Notes: generated from the letters alone by a model not told the origin. A DNA stretch of 23,466 bases from Acanthaster planci (GCF_001949145.1 NW_019091832.1:1-23466); one strand, 5' to 3'. Positions 7,678-18,862 are shown, counted from the stretch's first letter. Numbers and translations: made by a program.

Positions 7678-10190
7678 CTTTATGTTAACTGTCATCTCCA
7701 GTTTAATTTCCGTGTCCTGTGTCTCGGCAGTCACCTCGCAAATTAAGTTGTCGGGAAGAGTCTTGTTGACTGCCAGCTGGCCAGCCACAACCAACTCGGT
7801 CCCTTCAAAATATGTCGGGAACAGAGTCTCGGAGATGCTGTTGGTCTCCAGCATATCTAGGGGGGTATTTGATGTGCAAGTTAACTAGTAGCGGAGTGGC
7901 CACCTCATCGAAGAATCCCACCAGCTGTAGCCCAGCATCCGAGTCTTCATAGATCTTGCGTGGCCAGGCCCTTGTTCTGCAGGGCGAGCTGCTCCAGGAA
8001 CGGATAGCGCACGCCCTCACCGAAGCCCAAACAGAAGAGGGAGAATCTCCCCTCCAGCCAGCGCCTAATGTCGGTCTTGATGCCCTCCGCGTCGGAAATT
8101 TGTCCGGTGTTCGGCATGCCATCCGTTAGCGTGATGATAAGGTCGAATGTACCAGCTGTGGAGATAGCATTGTCCTTCGCTTCTTCTAATATGTCCATAG
8201 CACCGACAAGGCCCTGGTGAAGGTTCGTAGCTGTAATTGAGAAATTCACGACAACTTCAAAGGGCTGGGAACTCTCGCCTTTCAGCAGTGCACAGAAAAC
8301 AAAACTTTAAACTGGCAGCCTGACAAGATAACACACATGCTTTATTGCCTGTTTCAGATGCATGGTCAGCCTTTCACAAGTTAAAGGCCGGTTCGTACTT
8401 CAGACAAATGCGAAAGCGAAGTCGAATTTAACGTCACGACAACTTTGCAGTGAAATTTCCCTAGAGTTGAAATGAGCTTTATTTTTACGAATTCGCAACG
8501 CGGATATTTGATCTGACGTCCCAAATTCAGTTCTCTTGAGCTTTTGCGCAAAGTACGAACCGGCCTTTACTCCTTTCATTTTGGATATCTTTTCAGTTTT
8601 AAAGCACATGAATCTTTTTTGCTTTCTATTAATCCTGGTAACCACAGCATTTTGATTCAGTGAGAAGTACCACAGTTGCATTTGCTGCGTATATCTGGGT
8701 TGTGGACAGACAAGTGTCTTGTTTGTTTATGTTCGTAGGCACAAAAGATGGAAATGGTACAAGTCCCGCCGTTATGAAGTGCCTGCAGAGGTTTTTCTAA
8801 ACCCAAGAGACGCCATAGTATCGCTTGCTGCAAGTTGCCCTGAACCGCAACTGCTACGTTGTTCTCAGTCAAATTACAGCAAGTCCGAAGACCTCATTTC
8901 TGTGAGATCAACGGAGACCTGATCCTACAAGATGAGTCTTCGGCCTATTAATTTTGGAGTTTGTTCTATTTTGCAATGAAAAATAGAACTCTTTGTTTTA
9001 GAACCTCACTCAGGTCGCTATCCTGATGACAATATACGTAGTGCGCGTGATATTGGTAAGGGTTCATATTGATTTTACACTGTTAAACTCTTGCAACTTA
9101 TAGGTTCCGACGAAATGTTAAGAATAAAAACCATGATGCGAACCTCCTGCATCTTGTAAGTCTCGTATGTAGCCTCTGGCATCAGCGACATTCTCTTGGT
9201 TGGCAGGGACTAGACTGGGGCTCCAGCTCTGGGTGGAGCTCTCAAATGTGACGATTGCGAAGGCGTCCTTCTCTCGAAGGTCAGACAGAATGGTGCCCAT
9301 CGCCTCTTTTGTTTGCTGCATCTTCCGTCCACCCATCGACCCGCTCCTGTCCAAGACAAATACGACCTTCTTCTGTGTAGGCCGGAACCCAGCCGGCGAA
9401 AAGTGGTGCACGAAATGGCCGTTGACAATCTGTTGCAAACGGAATATCGACAGGGGAAGAGCGTTGTCGTCAAAATATTTTCATTGTGGAAACTATTTCA
9501 AGTTGACAGAGTAGGGATGGGAACTTTGGGACTTTACCTTTTTTGTCACATGCGCCTTAAATATTTATTGGCTCTTATTTTGACATTTTCACAACAAATT
9601 TTCGCCATAATTGGGTGTGGCTATACTGAACAGGAAACATTTCAAATAATTTCAAATTTAGTCTGGATTTTAGATTTTTTCAGCCCAAATAATCCCTGAT
9701 ACAAAACTGAAGCACATAATACTTCGCTCACCTAAACAGCCAAGGTTCTTTTCTGAAAGATGTCAAGTCTTACTTATGTCCCCGGCATATTACATGTACA
9801 TCCAAAAATCTGAATCCAGTATTATGGACAACAATAGGCCTACATTACAAATCTAATTTCGTCTCTAAAATGCAGCCCATTCTCGTAGGTGTAATCCTTG
9901 CACGTACCTGAATATCCCTGGCATTTTGCCCACGAATGACGTCATACTGCGCCACAAACTTCCCCAGGTTCCCAGCCTCAGACAATGCCTCTTGTTCTCC
10001 CTTTTTCTGGTGGAACTGTAGCTTTCGAGCGACTCAGGTGCTTGACCTTCGCCCACAAAGGGCGCAAGACATCTACTTCCCTCCAGATGTTGGACGAGAG
10101 TTGAAGGCGTTCCACGAAGTGGTCCAGTTTGTTTTCGTTGAGGCCTTGGGGTTCGTTGATGTGCATAACCACCATAAGGTGATCCACGGC
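7678..10190 (-). pseudogene. ITIH fragment: VIT-VWA linker and VWA exons, frame-broken
   Basis: Three exons are readable. Exon 10190-9908 (acceptor TTGCAG, donor CAG|GTACGT) encodes the linker, including HINEPQG and LGKFVAQYDV. Exon 9429-9144 encodes VNGHFVHHFSP and the start of the VWA domain with the MIDAS motif DRSGSMGG; its donor GAG|GTTCGC is weak. Exon 8230-7678 finishes the VWA domain ([21 protein letters not shown]) and continues into [15 protein letters not shown], donor AAG|GTAATA. Exon phases join correctly, but three one-base-type frame breaks occur: about 10012-10022, about 7961, and about 7860 in a run of six C. The signal peptide and VIT core, and the C-terminal exons (for example the FVTPLTS region), are not found on either side. 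ITIH proteins are secreted and bind hyaluronan-rich matrix through the heavy chain. I infer a truncated, decaying tandem copy, though sequencing indels could explain some breaks. Confidence 0.8.
8384..8567. mobile_element. TA-flanked MITE (Tc1/mariner-like), 184 bp
   Basis: The left end AAGGCCGGTTCGTACTT is matched by its reverse complement at the right end (17 bp, perfect). The element is flanked by TA on both sides (8382-8383 and 8568-8569), as expected for a Tc1/mariner-type insertion. It has no coding capacity. It lies in the intron between two ITIH VWA exons. The 17-bp perfect ends suggest it is younger than most repeats here. Confidence 0.8.
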
Positions 10191-10949
10191 CTGCAATGCA
10201 TACATAGTTGTCATTATTTCAAGCAGTAAGTCCCGAGTGCTGTTCCGCTCAGTACAGGTTTTCATTTAACTTCTTTGTTTTGATGGAAAAATGACTATCG
10301 CACTAATGGTTCTTGCACGCTCGCAAAATGCTGCCACTACGCTGTGTATATGATCCAAAAGAACTGTAGAACGTTCTCATTATTTCCAAATTTCTCAGGT
10401 TTCTTTCAACTTTAATTTTAAAAAGATAAAAAACAACAAATATATCGAAATAATTACAACACTTAAAGCTTTCATGTTTGGTTTAAACTCCGTTACATCA
10501 AAGGTTTATCTTTTTTTCTTTGTTTTTTTTTTGGGGGGGGTGGTTTTTTTTAGTTGTTTTTTGTTGGTTTTTTGTCCCCTCAATGCTACAAAAGCTAGGA
10601 ATTGTTCCGGATAGAAAAAGTACTGAACTCGTATTAATGTTGATGATGATTGATCTTTTCATTGGGGTACCTATGTTATGATGAGGGACAGACAGGGATA
10701 AAATGATGCCAGCCCTGCAACACAAGGTACCATTGTTAGTTGGGAAAATAACACAGCGTGAGGTACTAAAAAAGTTTCAATTCAGAAGCACTCAAAACTC
10801 GACACTCCATGTTTGGCGTTTAAATGTGATCCGTTTAATATGTATTGCAAAACTCTTCTGATTGCCTAGAAAATATTACAGTAGTTTTCACATTCCGTAT
10901 TCCGTGCCTCATAACCATGGTTGAACCCTATGTTCCCTGTTGACTCCTC
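10191..10949. other. Non-coding stretch with low-complexity T/G tract
   Basis: No gene is recognised. A T- and G-rich tract at about 10507-10575, with runs of T and of G, would read as poly-A/poly-C on the minus strand. The LTR expected beyond the end of the gypsy pol at 10950 is not identifiable by eye, and no VIT-domain exon for the ITIH fragment is visible. Confidence 0.5.
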
Positions 10950-11587
10950 TTAGGATGCCACGGTTACTCCTATCTCAGTTGACACAGCAGAGCCATCTTT
11001 ATCTTGCTCATCAGCCAAACTTTCCAGCCGCGCCTATAACTCGGGCCCAACGGGAATAGATTCTTCCCCATTTGTTGTTTGTTTTGGGCTTTGTGCTACG
11101 GGTGTTTCCTTCGCTTGCCATACCTCATCACCCTCGTAAGGTTTGAGCCGATCGAAATGAATGACTTTCATCTTTCCCCTTGGCTTGCGTTGTGTCCGAT
11201 AGGTGACGTCGGACAACTTGTCGACAGTTATCTATGGCCCTTCCTAGCGCCTCTGAAGTTTCGGAGACAAGCCTTTCTTCTTTTAATACTTGGATTGTGG
11301 AGCCATACTGATTGTCCTGCCTCCAGCATCATTGTCATCGCCCTCCTATCATGGCACCTCTTCTGCTTTCTGGCACTTGATTTCAAGTGCTCTTGGGCCG
11401 GCTGACTGCATTGTTTCCCTCAGGTGGAGAGCGTAGTCTTCAGTCGTCTCTACTTCATTGCCATCATAGCCCATTCCAGTCGTCAGGTCTAGTGGTAGGC
11501 AAGCATCTCTACCAAACGTTAACATATTAGGTGATTTTCCTGTCTACTCATTTTGCTGGATCTGCAGGCGAACGTTGCGAATGCTAA

Positions 11588-12086
11588 GGGAGCGAACCAG
11601 AAGGGGCACCGACGGTTTTACGCGGTGAAGCTCGCGGTTTCTTGAGGTTGGGCTGTATGAATGGACCTTGAATACATGTGCATAATCCCTGAGTTGTAGG
11701 TCCCACGCATGAATGGTTGCAGAATGCAGAAACCAGCACGGGGAACAATCGGGCTACAGCGGACAATGACAGATATGTGGCTGCCATTATGGATGAAAGG
11801 AATTAGCTTGTCTTGGGAAGGCAGGTACCCTAAATACACGTAGACTTTTGTGTTTCGTTTTTATTTGTACATGTACTTTTATCATCGTGGGAGTTCGTAA
11901 ATACATGAAATTCGTTTGATAATATCCTAAAAGCATTCTCCGACGGATGCTGGCCTATGTGCACTGACCTGTAGATAATGAGCTCATTATAGCATGATAA
12001 GAAAAACCTAATAAAAACAAAAAAACAAAAACCGATCCCGTGAGTTTTACCGCGCAAAACTGCCGGGGCTCCCTCCTGATCACTCC
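11588..12086. mobile_element. PIF/Harbinger-like MITE inserted in the gypsy integrase, 499 bp
   Basis: The plus-strand left end GGGAGCGAACCAGAAGGGGC and the minus-strand right end GGAGTGATCAGGAGGGAGCC are similar over about 50 bp, giving diverged terminal inverted repeats. TAA flanks both sides on the plus strand (11585-11587 and 12087-12089), a 3-bp TTA/TAA target duplication. Removing the insert and one TAA rejoins the integrase reading frame (DWDKKL to AFATFA). TWA duplications and GG ends fit PIF/Harbinger. No transposase frame is present. A 16-bp perfect palindrome (ataatgagctcattat) lies at 11975-11990. Confidence 0.8.
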
Positions 12087-13422
12087 TAACTTTTTGTCCC
12101 AGTCTAGCTGACACTCGTGGGGGTCAATCATCACGGAAACCATTCGCAATAAGGTCCTGTTAAATCTTTCTATCTTCCAGTCTGATCTCGGATTGTGAGG
12201 AGTCGTACAGGTCTTCCTGATTCAAAGGATCTGGCAGACCTCCGCAGAGACTCGGGACTCGAAATGTTGTCCTTGATTGGAGTGCAACTCGGTGGGGACA
12301 CCAAACCTGCAGACGATTTCCGACGCAAACTTCTGGGCCACAGTCTCCGCTTTCTCGTTAGAGATCGGGTAGACTTCAGCCCATTTAGTAAAGTAGTCCC
12401 CGACCACTAGGACGTATTTGTTTCCGCGCTCAGTCTCTGGGAGAGGGCCTAGTTTATCCAAAGCTACCCGCTGCGTAGGCGCACCAACAACATATTGCTG
12501 AAGTGCATGGAGCCTTCCGCATCTTGGCAGGTGAGTTCTTCGAGGCACACACACTCAGTGCATCGCCTGGTGTGCGACCTGACGTCTGCACTTATTCCAT
12601 GGCAGTAGAACCTCTGGTGCACTTTCGCTAAAGTTTTCGTCAGGCCTAAATGTCCTCCAGTAGCCCCTCCATGTAGTTCTTCCACTACATCTTCCGACAG
12701 AATTGAGGAACGACAACTAGGTGTCTCACCAAGTTGCCGTCATTACACTCCCATCGTTTGCAAAGGAGATCATTCTTCATCTCCAACTCACCCACATCAT
12801 CCAATACTTCTTCACTGCAGGTGACGCTGCTTGAACAACTGTCCACAGTCTGACGTTCACATCTGTCTTTGCTCTGACGCCCCAGCTCATTGTTGCAACG
12901 GCCTCTTGCTCCTTCCTCCAGGAGTTGCGTTCATTCATCGTGTCGAGTGCAACATTTCTCACAGTAGTCAGTTCGGTTTTCTGGTCTGACTCCGTTTTTT
13001 CAACCTCACTTTTTACTCCTGCAGAGGTTGCTTGCAGTACTTCCTCTGCATACTGTCCGCACTGTGGACAGGGTCTCCGACTCAATCCATCGGCATTTCA
13101 ATGATACCTCCCCGGACGATGAACAATGGTCACGTCGTACTCACTTATTACCTGTAACCAGCGAGAAAGTTGACCTTGTGGATCCTTAAAATTCATCAGC
13201 CAGCAAAGTGCCCCGTGGTCACTTCGAAAAACGAACCTGCGCCCGTACGGGTACTGACGAAATTTCTGGAGAAATACCACTGGGCCAACAGCTCCCTTCT
13301 CGCCACGCAGTAATTTTGTTCTTGTTTGCTCAGCACTCTACTACCGTATGCTATCACTTCCCGTCGATTATCTGAGAAAGAACTGCTCCCAAACCAGTGT
13401 CTCTTGCGTCTGTGTCCAAAAA

Positions 13423-13499
13423 GCACCCATTTTCCGGAGCCAAGTGCTAAGTACAACATTGTACTCGGCACCTGGCTCCGGGAACGCCAAAATGGGTGC
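13423..13499. repeat. Fold-back palindrome inside the gypsy RNase H region
   Basis: Two arms meet at AGTACAA-CA-TTGTACT (13450-13465). The right arm is the normal coding sequence for APILAFPEPGAEYN. The left arm is an inverted copy of it lacking about 8 bases, placed before the LDTDA motif. The outer ends GCACCCATTTT and AAAATGGGTGC pair perfectly. Confidence 0.85.
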
Positions 13500-14785
13500 T
13501 TCCTGCAATCTCTGCTTCAGCTCTCGAAATGCGCTCACACACTCCTCGCTCCACGCGAACTCTTGGCCCCTTTGAGTTAGGTGGTGTAAAGGCCTAGCAA
13601 CATCAGTGAACGCCCTGACAAACCTCGGTAGTAGCTCGCCAGCCCAAGAACCTCTGAAACTCGGTAACATTCTTAGGCGTAGGCAATTCGCGGACGGTGC
13701 GAACCTTCTCGGGGTCTATCGCTATTCCGCCGCCCGACGCCAAATGTTCCAGATATAGTACACTGCTCCTAAGAAAGTTACATTTCTTGGGCTTCAACTT
13801 CAGCCCCGCATGCTTCCCTCGTGGACAGACCGTGCAAAGACGATAACTTCATCCAGCTAGAGCAGAGCTATCTCGCAATGTACACCCGCTAACGCACGTT
13901 CCATCAGCCGCTCGAAGGTTGAAGGGGCATTGCAAAAGCTGTTGCGTCCCCGGTGTTTATACGGTGCTTCACCAAATTAGTGCGCCCGATACCAACTTCG
14001 TTCTTGGAAGAAACATCGCTGTAATCGCTCAGCAGTTTTGCGATCCTGTCATGATGCTCAGAAGGAACCTCTTCAGTGCTCCGCATGTACAGGTCAACCA
14101 GGTGTTTAGGGACCTCCACTCGCTACTCTGTCGACACAGATTGTTGGATAACTTCTTCGACATCATCGTCACTTATGTTGGCCACCTTTCCAGCCATGGT
14201 CCCCTCTCGAACAACACATGTTCATGTTCTCTTGCCTGGGTTAAAAACCCGGATTGTTAGAACGCCGTCTTCGACCGTAACAAGGGTATGGCCACCACAA
14301 CACCTTTACTGGCAACCTCTTTCCTGTCGATTGGCTCCACAATAGGCGTAATAGTACCTTGCAGCCATATGCCCAGGCACGAGCGCCTCATGACCTGCCG
14401 GTATTCTGATTGTGCAGTCCACCACTCCCCTAACACAAAATGCTTCGTCTTGCTTGTCGGTGCAACACACTCTCTCGCTGTTAATCACTAGCCCCAACGC
14501 CAGGAAGTCCAAGGTTTCGCGCGTCGGAAATAAACAAACCCATTCCCAGGATTCTTTCCAAGGTGTCAAGCCTTCCAAATGTGGCCAATACTGGAAAGGT
14601 GATCTTGGCCACACGCATTTCGACCCAAGCTCTACCAATACTCTCCAACTGAGTCTACACTCTTCACCTTCGGCCCTGCATTACTCAACGCTGTCCTATC
14701 CTCAGGTGCCATCTGGTAGAACAGACTGGAAGACGGAAACGTTTTAGTTGCCCCTGTGTCCACTGACTCCACCTACAAACTTGCT

Positions 14786-15060
14786 TTACGGCCCCTGACG
14801 GTCATTGGCACAAGCAATCCACTCTGGGCGTGGAGTGTCCCACCTGACTGAAAAATCGTCTCCCCCCAGTTTAGTACGTGCATGGGTTTCTCCGCCATCT
14901 TTTCCTCTCGGCTCTAATGGTGACTGTGCCCCAGCTTGCCCCGGCCGCTGGGTAAGCTGCAGTTCGTTTCCCAGATTCTCAGTCTCGTCTCGTCGGCGCT
15001 TACAGTTTCTTGCAAAGTGGCCAGGTTCCTTGCACCTGAAACAAAGATCACCTGGTGCAG
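14786..15060 (-). pseudogene. gag 3' end with CCHC zinc knuckle (gypsy)
   Basis: The frame encodes CFRCKEPGHFARNC at 15043-15002, a CX2CX4HX4C nucleocapsid knuckle that would bind the element's RNA. A basic stretch and a Gln/Gly/Pro-rich tail follow, up to a TAA at 14788-14786. The matrix/capsid part is missing, because the sequence turns into the tandem repeat array just upstream. The protease frame is offset by +1 relative to gag; this may be the element's own frameshift arrangement or a later indel. Confidence 0.8.
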
Positions 15061-15104
15061 GTTACCGCCTTCCTCTTCTGGGTACATGGCGTCCATATCA
15101 ACAA

Positions 15105-16745
15105 CTGTGGACAAAGGGAGAATTGCCCAAAAATAGCAGTTGGGCAACAACTCTCAACTACTTCCTCCATTATTCCCCTACCTACAACAAATATTGATAT
15201 GAAACTTCCATCAATGGATAGAGGAACATGTGCCCTTTCCGATGCCACCAAGATTACCAGATTTGGACAATTTTCAGACGTTTTATGCTCAGATATAGCA
15301 AGCCATCGTTCCGCGGAAAGAGGCCATGTCTGCTGTGGACGAAATGAGAATTGCATAAAAATAGGAAGCAGTTTGGCAACATGTTCTAAGCTTCTTCTGC
15401 TTATCCCTCACTACATCAAATATGGAGATGAAACGTACATCAGTGGATAGACGAATTTGTACCCTTTCAGATGCCACCATAATTGCAAGACTTATGGCAG
15501 ACTAATATCCTCATACATAGGAGAGCCATCTTTGCACCGGAAGATGCCCAGTGACCTGTAAAGAAAGGCAGCTGGCATGGAAATATGAAGCAGTGGGACA
15601 ACTTTTTGCGGATATAACTGCAGGAAATATTGGGATGAAAATTACACATGTACATCAGTGGATAGAGAAACTTATATCCTTCGCAACTTATGCCACAACG
15701 ATTTCCAGATTTGGACAGACTCTTTATGCTCCAATATAGAAGGCAATCTTGGCGCAGGCTGACGCCAAGTATCAAAGATGACAACAAAGGCATAATTCCC
15801 TGACAAAAACAACGCAGTACTAAGTGTCACAACAACTCTTCTCTTTCTTCGTGTATATTTCACTACACGGTAACTATACAGAAAATATGTAGATCGCACG
15901 TACGCAAAGCAACGGATAGAGGAACTTGCGCCACCAGGAATGCCAGATTTAGACTTTTTCAGACTTCATATATTCGAATATAGAGAGCGATCTTTGCTGA
16001 GGAAGACGTCCAGTAAGGTGTAAACAGAGGCACAATTACATAAAAATACAAAGCACTGGGACAACCCCTGCCTTCATTTGCAAATATTTCCCCAAATACA
16101 GCAAGTATGGATGTTTAACTTTTCGGATAAAATCACGAGTGCCAGATTTGGACAATTTTGGAGCATAAAGTCTGACTTTATGCTCCAATGTAGAGAGCCA
16201 CGATCTTTGCTCAACAAGACGCGGTAAGTAGGATTTAAAGAAAGGCAGAATTACTTCTACGAACTAGGACAACTCTCGTTTTCTTTCGCCGATATTTTCC
16301 TCACTACAGAAAATATGGATATGAATCTGACATCATATTATAGAGGACAGCGTACCCTTTCCGATGCCACCACGATTGTCAGATTTTCAGACTTTTTAAG
16401 TTCGGATATAGGAAGCCATCCACCGTAAGAGACCACGTAAGTGTAGACAAATGGAGAATTGCCCAGAAACAGCAGGCAGTTGGGCATCTCTCGAATACTT
16501 ATTCGATTATTTCCCTAACTACAGCAAATATTGATATGAAACTAACATCAATGGATAGAAGACTTTCTGCCCTTTCGGATGCCACCAAGATTGCCAGATT
16601 TGAACGTTTTCCCAACTTTTCATGCTGGGACATGGGGAGCCATCGTAGCGAGGGAAGAAATCATTTCATGTGTTAACAAAGGGAAAATCGTACAAAAATA
16701 GGCCTTATAAGGGGAACATTTCTCAAATTTTTCACTGATTTGTGT
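15105..16745. repeat. Tandem array, about 7-8 diverged copies of a ~215-250 bp unit
   Basis: A shared block containing atggatagaggaac, then gatgccacca, then ccagatttggac recurs near 15213, 15441, 15660, 15910, 16130, 16335 and 16553, with a partial eighth copy to about 16745. A second shared block (gagccatc, then a purine-rich part with gaattgc and aaaaata) falls between these. Spacing is about 208-254 bp. Copies differ by substitutions and indels; the first and seventh are especially alike (caaatattgatatgaaact in both). There is no coding content. The array begins right where the gypsy gag is lost. Confidence 0.8.
16160..16186. repeat. Perfect 12-bp hairpin in one tandem copy
   Basis: GGAGCATAAAGT, a 3-base CTG loop, then ACTTTATGCTCC. 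Other copies of the unit carry only the right arm (tttatgctc), so the left arm is a local inverted duplication in this copy. Confidence 0.85.
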
Positions 16746-18862
16746 AAGTTTGATGAAGATACGAACTTCCACAGGGACTCCACAAAAGAATAGAAATGTA
16801 CAGTACAAAATACTCCACGTCAGTTTACGTTTGCAAGAAAAATTCACGCTTCTGTGGTTTTGCAGAATTAAATTCGACAAAATTCACACGAAGGCATGAT
16901 CACCATGTCAATACAGGGGATAATCACTATTCATGAGATTATGTTAAACTGAATTCAACTTTGCATGTGTGTCAAGTGACACATAATAAAAAAAACCTCC
17001 TTGCAATCTGGTTCGTGTCACGTCACCAGCTTCAACTTCGACCATTGCACATAGGGATATAATACAGGGACCTAAAAAACCGGACGATAACGCGCAACTT
17101 CAAAGTTCATCGTATGCGGGCTTTTAGTGTGTGCTTCATAAAATCGAAGTTTGCAAGTTGGCCAATGTCTGCCAGAAAACTATACCGTACAGAGTCAAAA
17201 GAGAGAGGGAGGAAGAAGGCGAGAAACGCATTGATGCAAATTTGCAAAGAAAAAAATTATATGTAAATAAAATTAGAACATTGGGAGACTTTCGGCAACT
17301 GTGTGGAAAATCCCCCTCCCCCCAAAAACATCGGAATACACCGTATGAAACGCACTATGATGGTAACGTACAAGCATAATAAATGGACATTTTATTTTTG
17401 TGCAATACACAGCTAATAATTATCAAAATAATTGGCAGATCCCTTTAAAGATCGATATTTTGACAGGAAAAAAATGTAAATGAAGTAAACACCGAAGACA
17501 TCCATAGTGTTTAAGGTGTAAATCGTTGATTTTCTGCCCAATCCATCCTTTTATGCAACAGCTCTAATCTATTTTATAATCGAGAACGTCCTCATTTGGC
17601 TCTTCTCTTATCTAATACTGTTTGGAAAGGCTGCACCATAAATGCACACAAAAAACACATAAACGGCCCAAAAACAAGCAAGTCACAAAATTATATTAAT
17701 TGATAAGTATTTGTCTTTTGTCACCTCCTTCTAGTTATGCAAGTTTTTTTCTGTCCATTTACGTAAAATCTTCACTGTAAACAAACTGTCGATAAAGTGT
17801 AATACTGAATGTATTAAAGCAGTTTTTATTATGTGTATCACATGAAAAAATTGATACAACACTACAAAAGTAATTACATCATAAAACAGCGCGCAAAGCT
17901 ATAGACGCGTCACCAGGATTTTTCCGAGGCAGGCCTAATAACGTCCAGGGTATTTTCACGCAAATTGGTACCCTGTAATACTACCCCCTTTCCTCTTTTT
18001 TGCACAAAATACCGTTAATGGACAGTCAACACGAAACGATACCCAAAACATTTCCAACTGGTTTCCACTACTTTCAACAATTATAGACCTCTACAGAAAG
18101 AGTGAATCCATAGAAACTCTTAATTGGTAACTGAAGCGGACAAAATGTGAAAGTATTCGTCGTTATTAAAGGAAGGCATAAATATGGGGAGTAAAAAAAA
18201 CCGTGAGGAACGCTTGGAATCATCACGGTACGAGTTATATGTTTTGTAAACATCAGCCATCAACTCCCATCAGCCAATTAATCTACTAAGCTTAACTGTC
18301 AAAAGATATTTTAGAGCTCTGCGGACTTCAGCTGCTGTAAATCGTAATACACAAGTGCAACATATGTATAGTTTACAACCAAAAAACGAGTACATGTACT
18401 AACTAAAACTGCAACCCTAAGGAAACTTTATGGCAAATATTTATCGCGGGCGATACAACACAGTGAAGTCCAGTAATGGGTTTCTCTGGTGTGAAAAATT
18501 AAGACTATACAACAATTCATTGAAGGATACTGCCCAATATTAGTGGCTAATCTTAGCTCTTAGCTGTTTGAGATTTGTTTAGAGATCATCTTCGTAAATA
18601 CTGCAGGAGTAGTTAACTCTTGAAATAATTAAACAAAGATGCAGCAACAGCTAAAAGGTGTCCCAACATGGTTCTTGCAGACTGATATTCTTCAAAGCAC
18701 ATGTGGGGTATAGCTTTATCCAAGATAAACTGAATGCTGTGGATTCGTTTTTAACAAGGCAAACGTTTTGCCCTGTTCTCCAGCTGTGCTGGTTTTAATT
18801 TTAAACTGCTGATACTGTTGATTTCTAAAACACGAAACATGTGGCCTTGACACTGCCCATCT
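16746..18862. other. AT-rich non-coding stretch
   Basis: I see no recognisable gene. A plus-strand frame at 17131-17379 is Lys/Arg/Glu-rich and not recognised. Minus-strand AATAAA motifs near 17828 and 17391 could serve the ITIH gene that stops at 19241, which would give a 3' UTR of about 1.4 kb or more; this is speculative. No VIT-domain exon is visible that could belong to the ITIH fragment at 7678-10190. Confidence 0.4.

Larger units (their letters stand above)
10950..14830 (-). pseudogene. gypsy pol: protease, RT remnant, RNase H, integrase (broken)
   Basis: The protease has the active site VDTGATKTF (GAC at 14760), with a TAG about 6 codons before it. The linker (14119-13950, EVPKHLVDLYMRS) then runs directly into the last part of the RT palm (NAPSTFERLMERAL, from 13939 down), so the RT core is deleted. 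The YLDD box reads stop-LDE (13859-13848). RT thumb and RNase H follow (13797-13098: KPKKCNFL, LDTDARDTGLG, REVIAYGSRVLSKQEQNY). Integrase has an HHCC finger (12685-12540) and a DDE core in which the second Asp is Asn (HSNQGQ, ~12280), while the Glu remains (IERFNRTL, ~12165). The core is split by a MITE and resumes at 11584. The tail (SDVTYRTQRKPRGKMKVIHF, 11216-) ends at TAA 10952-10950. Several frameshifts make it non-functional. Confidence 0.88.
10950..15060 (-). mobile_element. Ty3/gypsy LTR retrotransposon, decayed, LTRs not identified
   Basis: Reading from 15060 down, the order is gag zinc knuckle, protease, RT, RNase H, integrase and a C-terminal tail, which is the Ty3/gypsy (Metaviridae) order with integrase last. 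The element has lost the first part of gag, most of the RT core and its recognisable LTRs, and carries a nested MITE at 11588-12086. It lies between the ITIH fragment and a tandem-repeat array, in the same orientation as both ITIH parts. Confidence 0.9.

Noticed and set aside
9936-10229. Plus-strand open frame of 97 codons
   Set aside because: It is the complement of the ITIH linker exon.
10507-10575. T/G-rich tract considered as a regulatory or G-quadruplex element
   Set aside because: There is one G run with T runs only; nothing beyond low complexity supports a function.
11588-12086. Considered as a solo LTR
   Set aside because: Ends are inverted, lack TG/CA, and the duplication is 3 bp TTA, which fits a DNA transposon.
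13326-13580. Plus-strand frames resembling the minus-strand ones at the same place
   Set aside because: The resemblance comes from the fold-back palindrome at 13423-13499, not from a second gene.
14805-15450. Long plus-strand open frames of 130-131 codons
   Set aside because: They are antisense to gag and run on into the non-coding tandem repeats; no domain is recognised.
15105-16745. Regular spaced repeats, considered as a CRISPR-like array
   Set aside because: The whole ~220-bp unit repeats with divergence; there are no short conserved repeats with unique spacers, and the context is eukaryotic.
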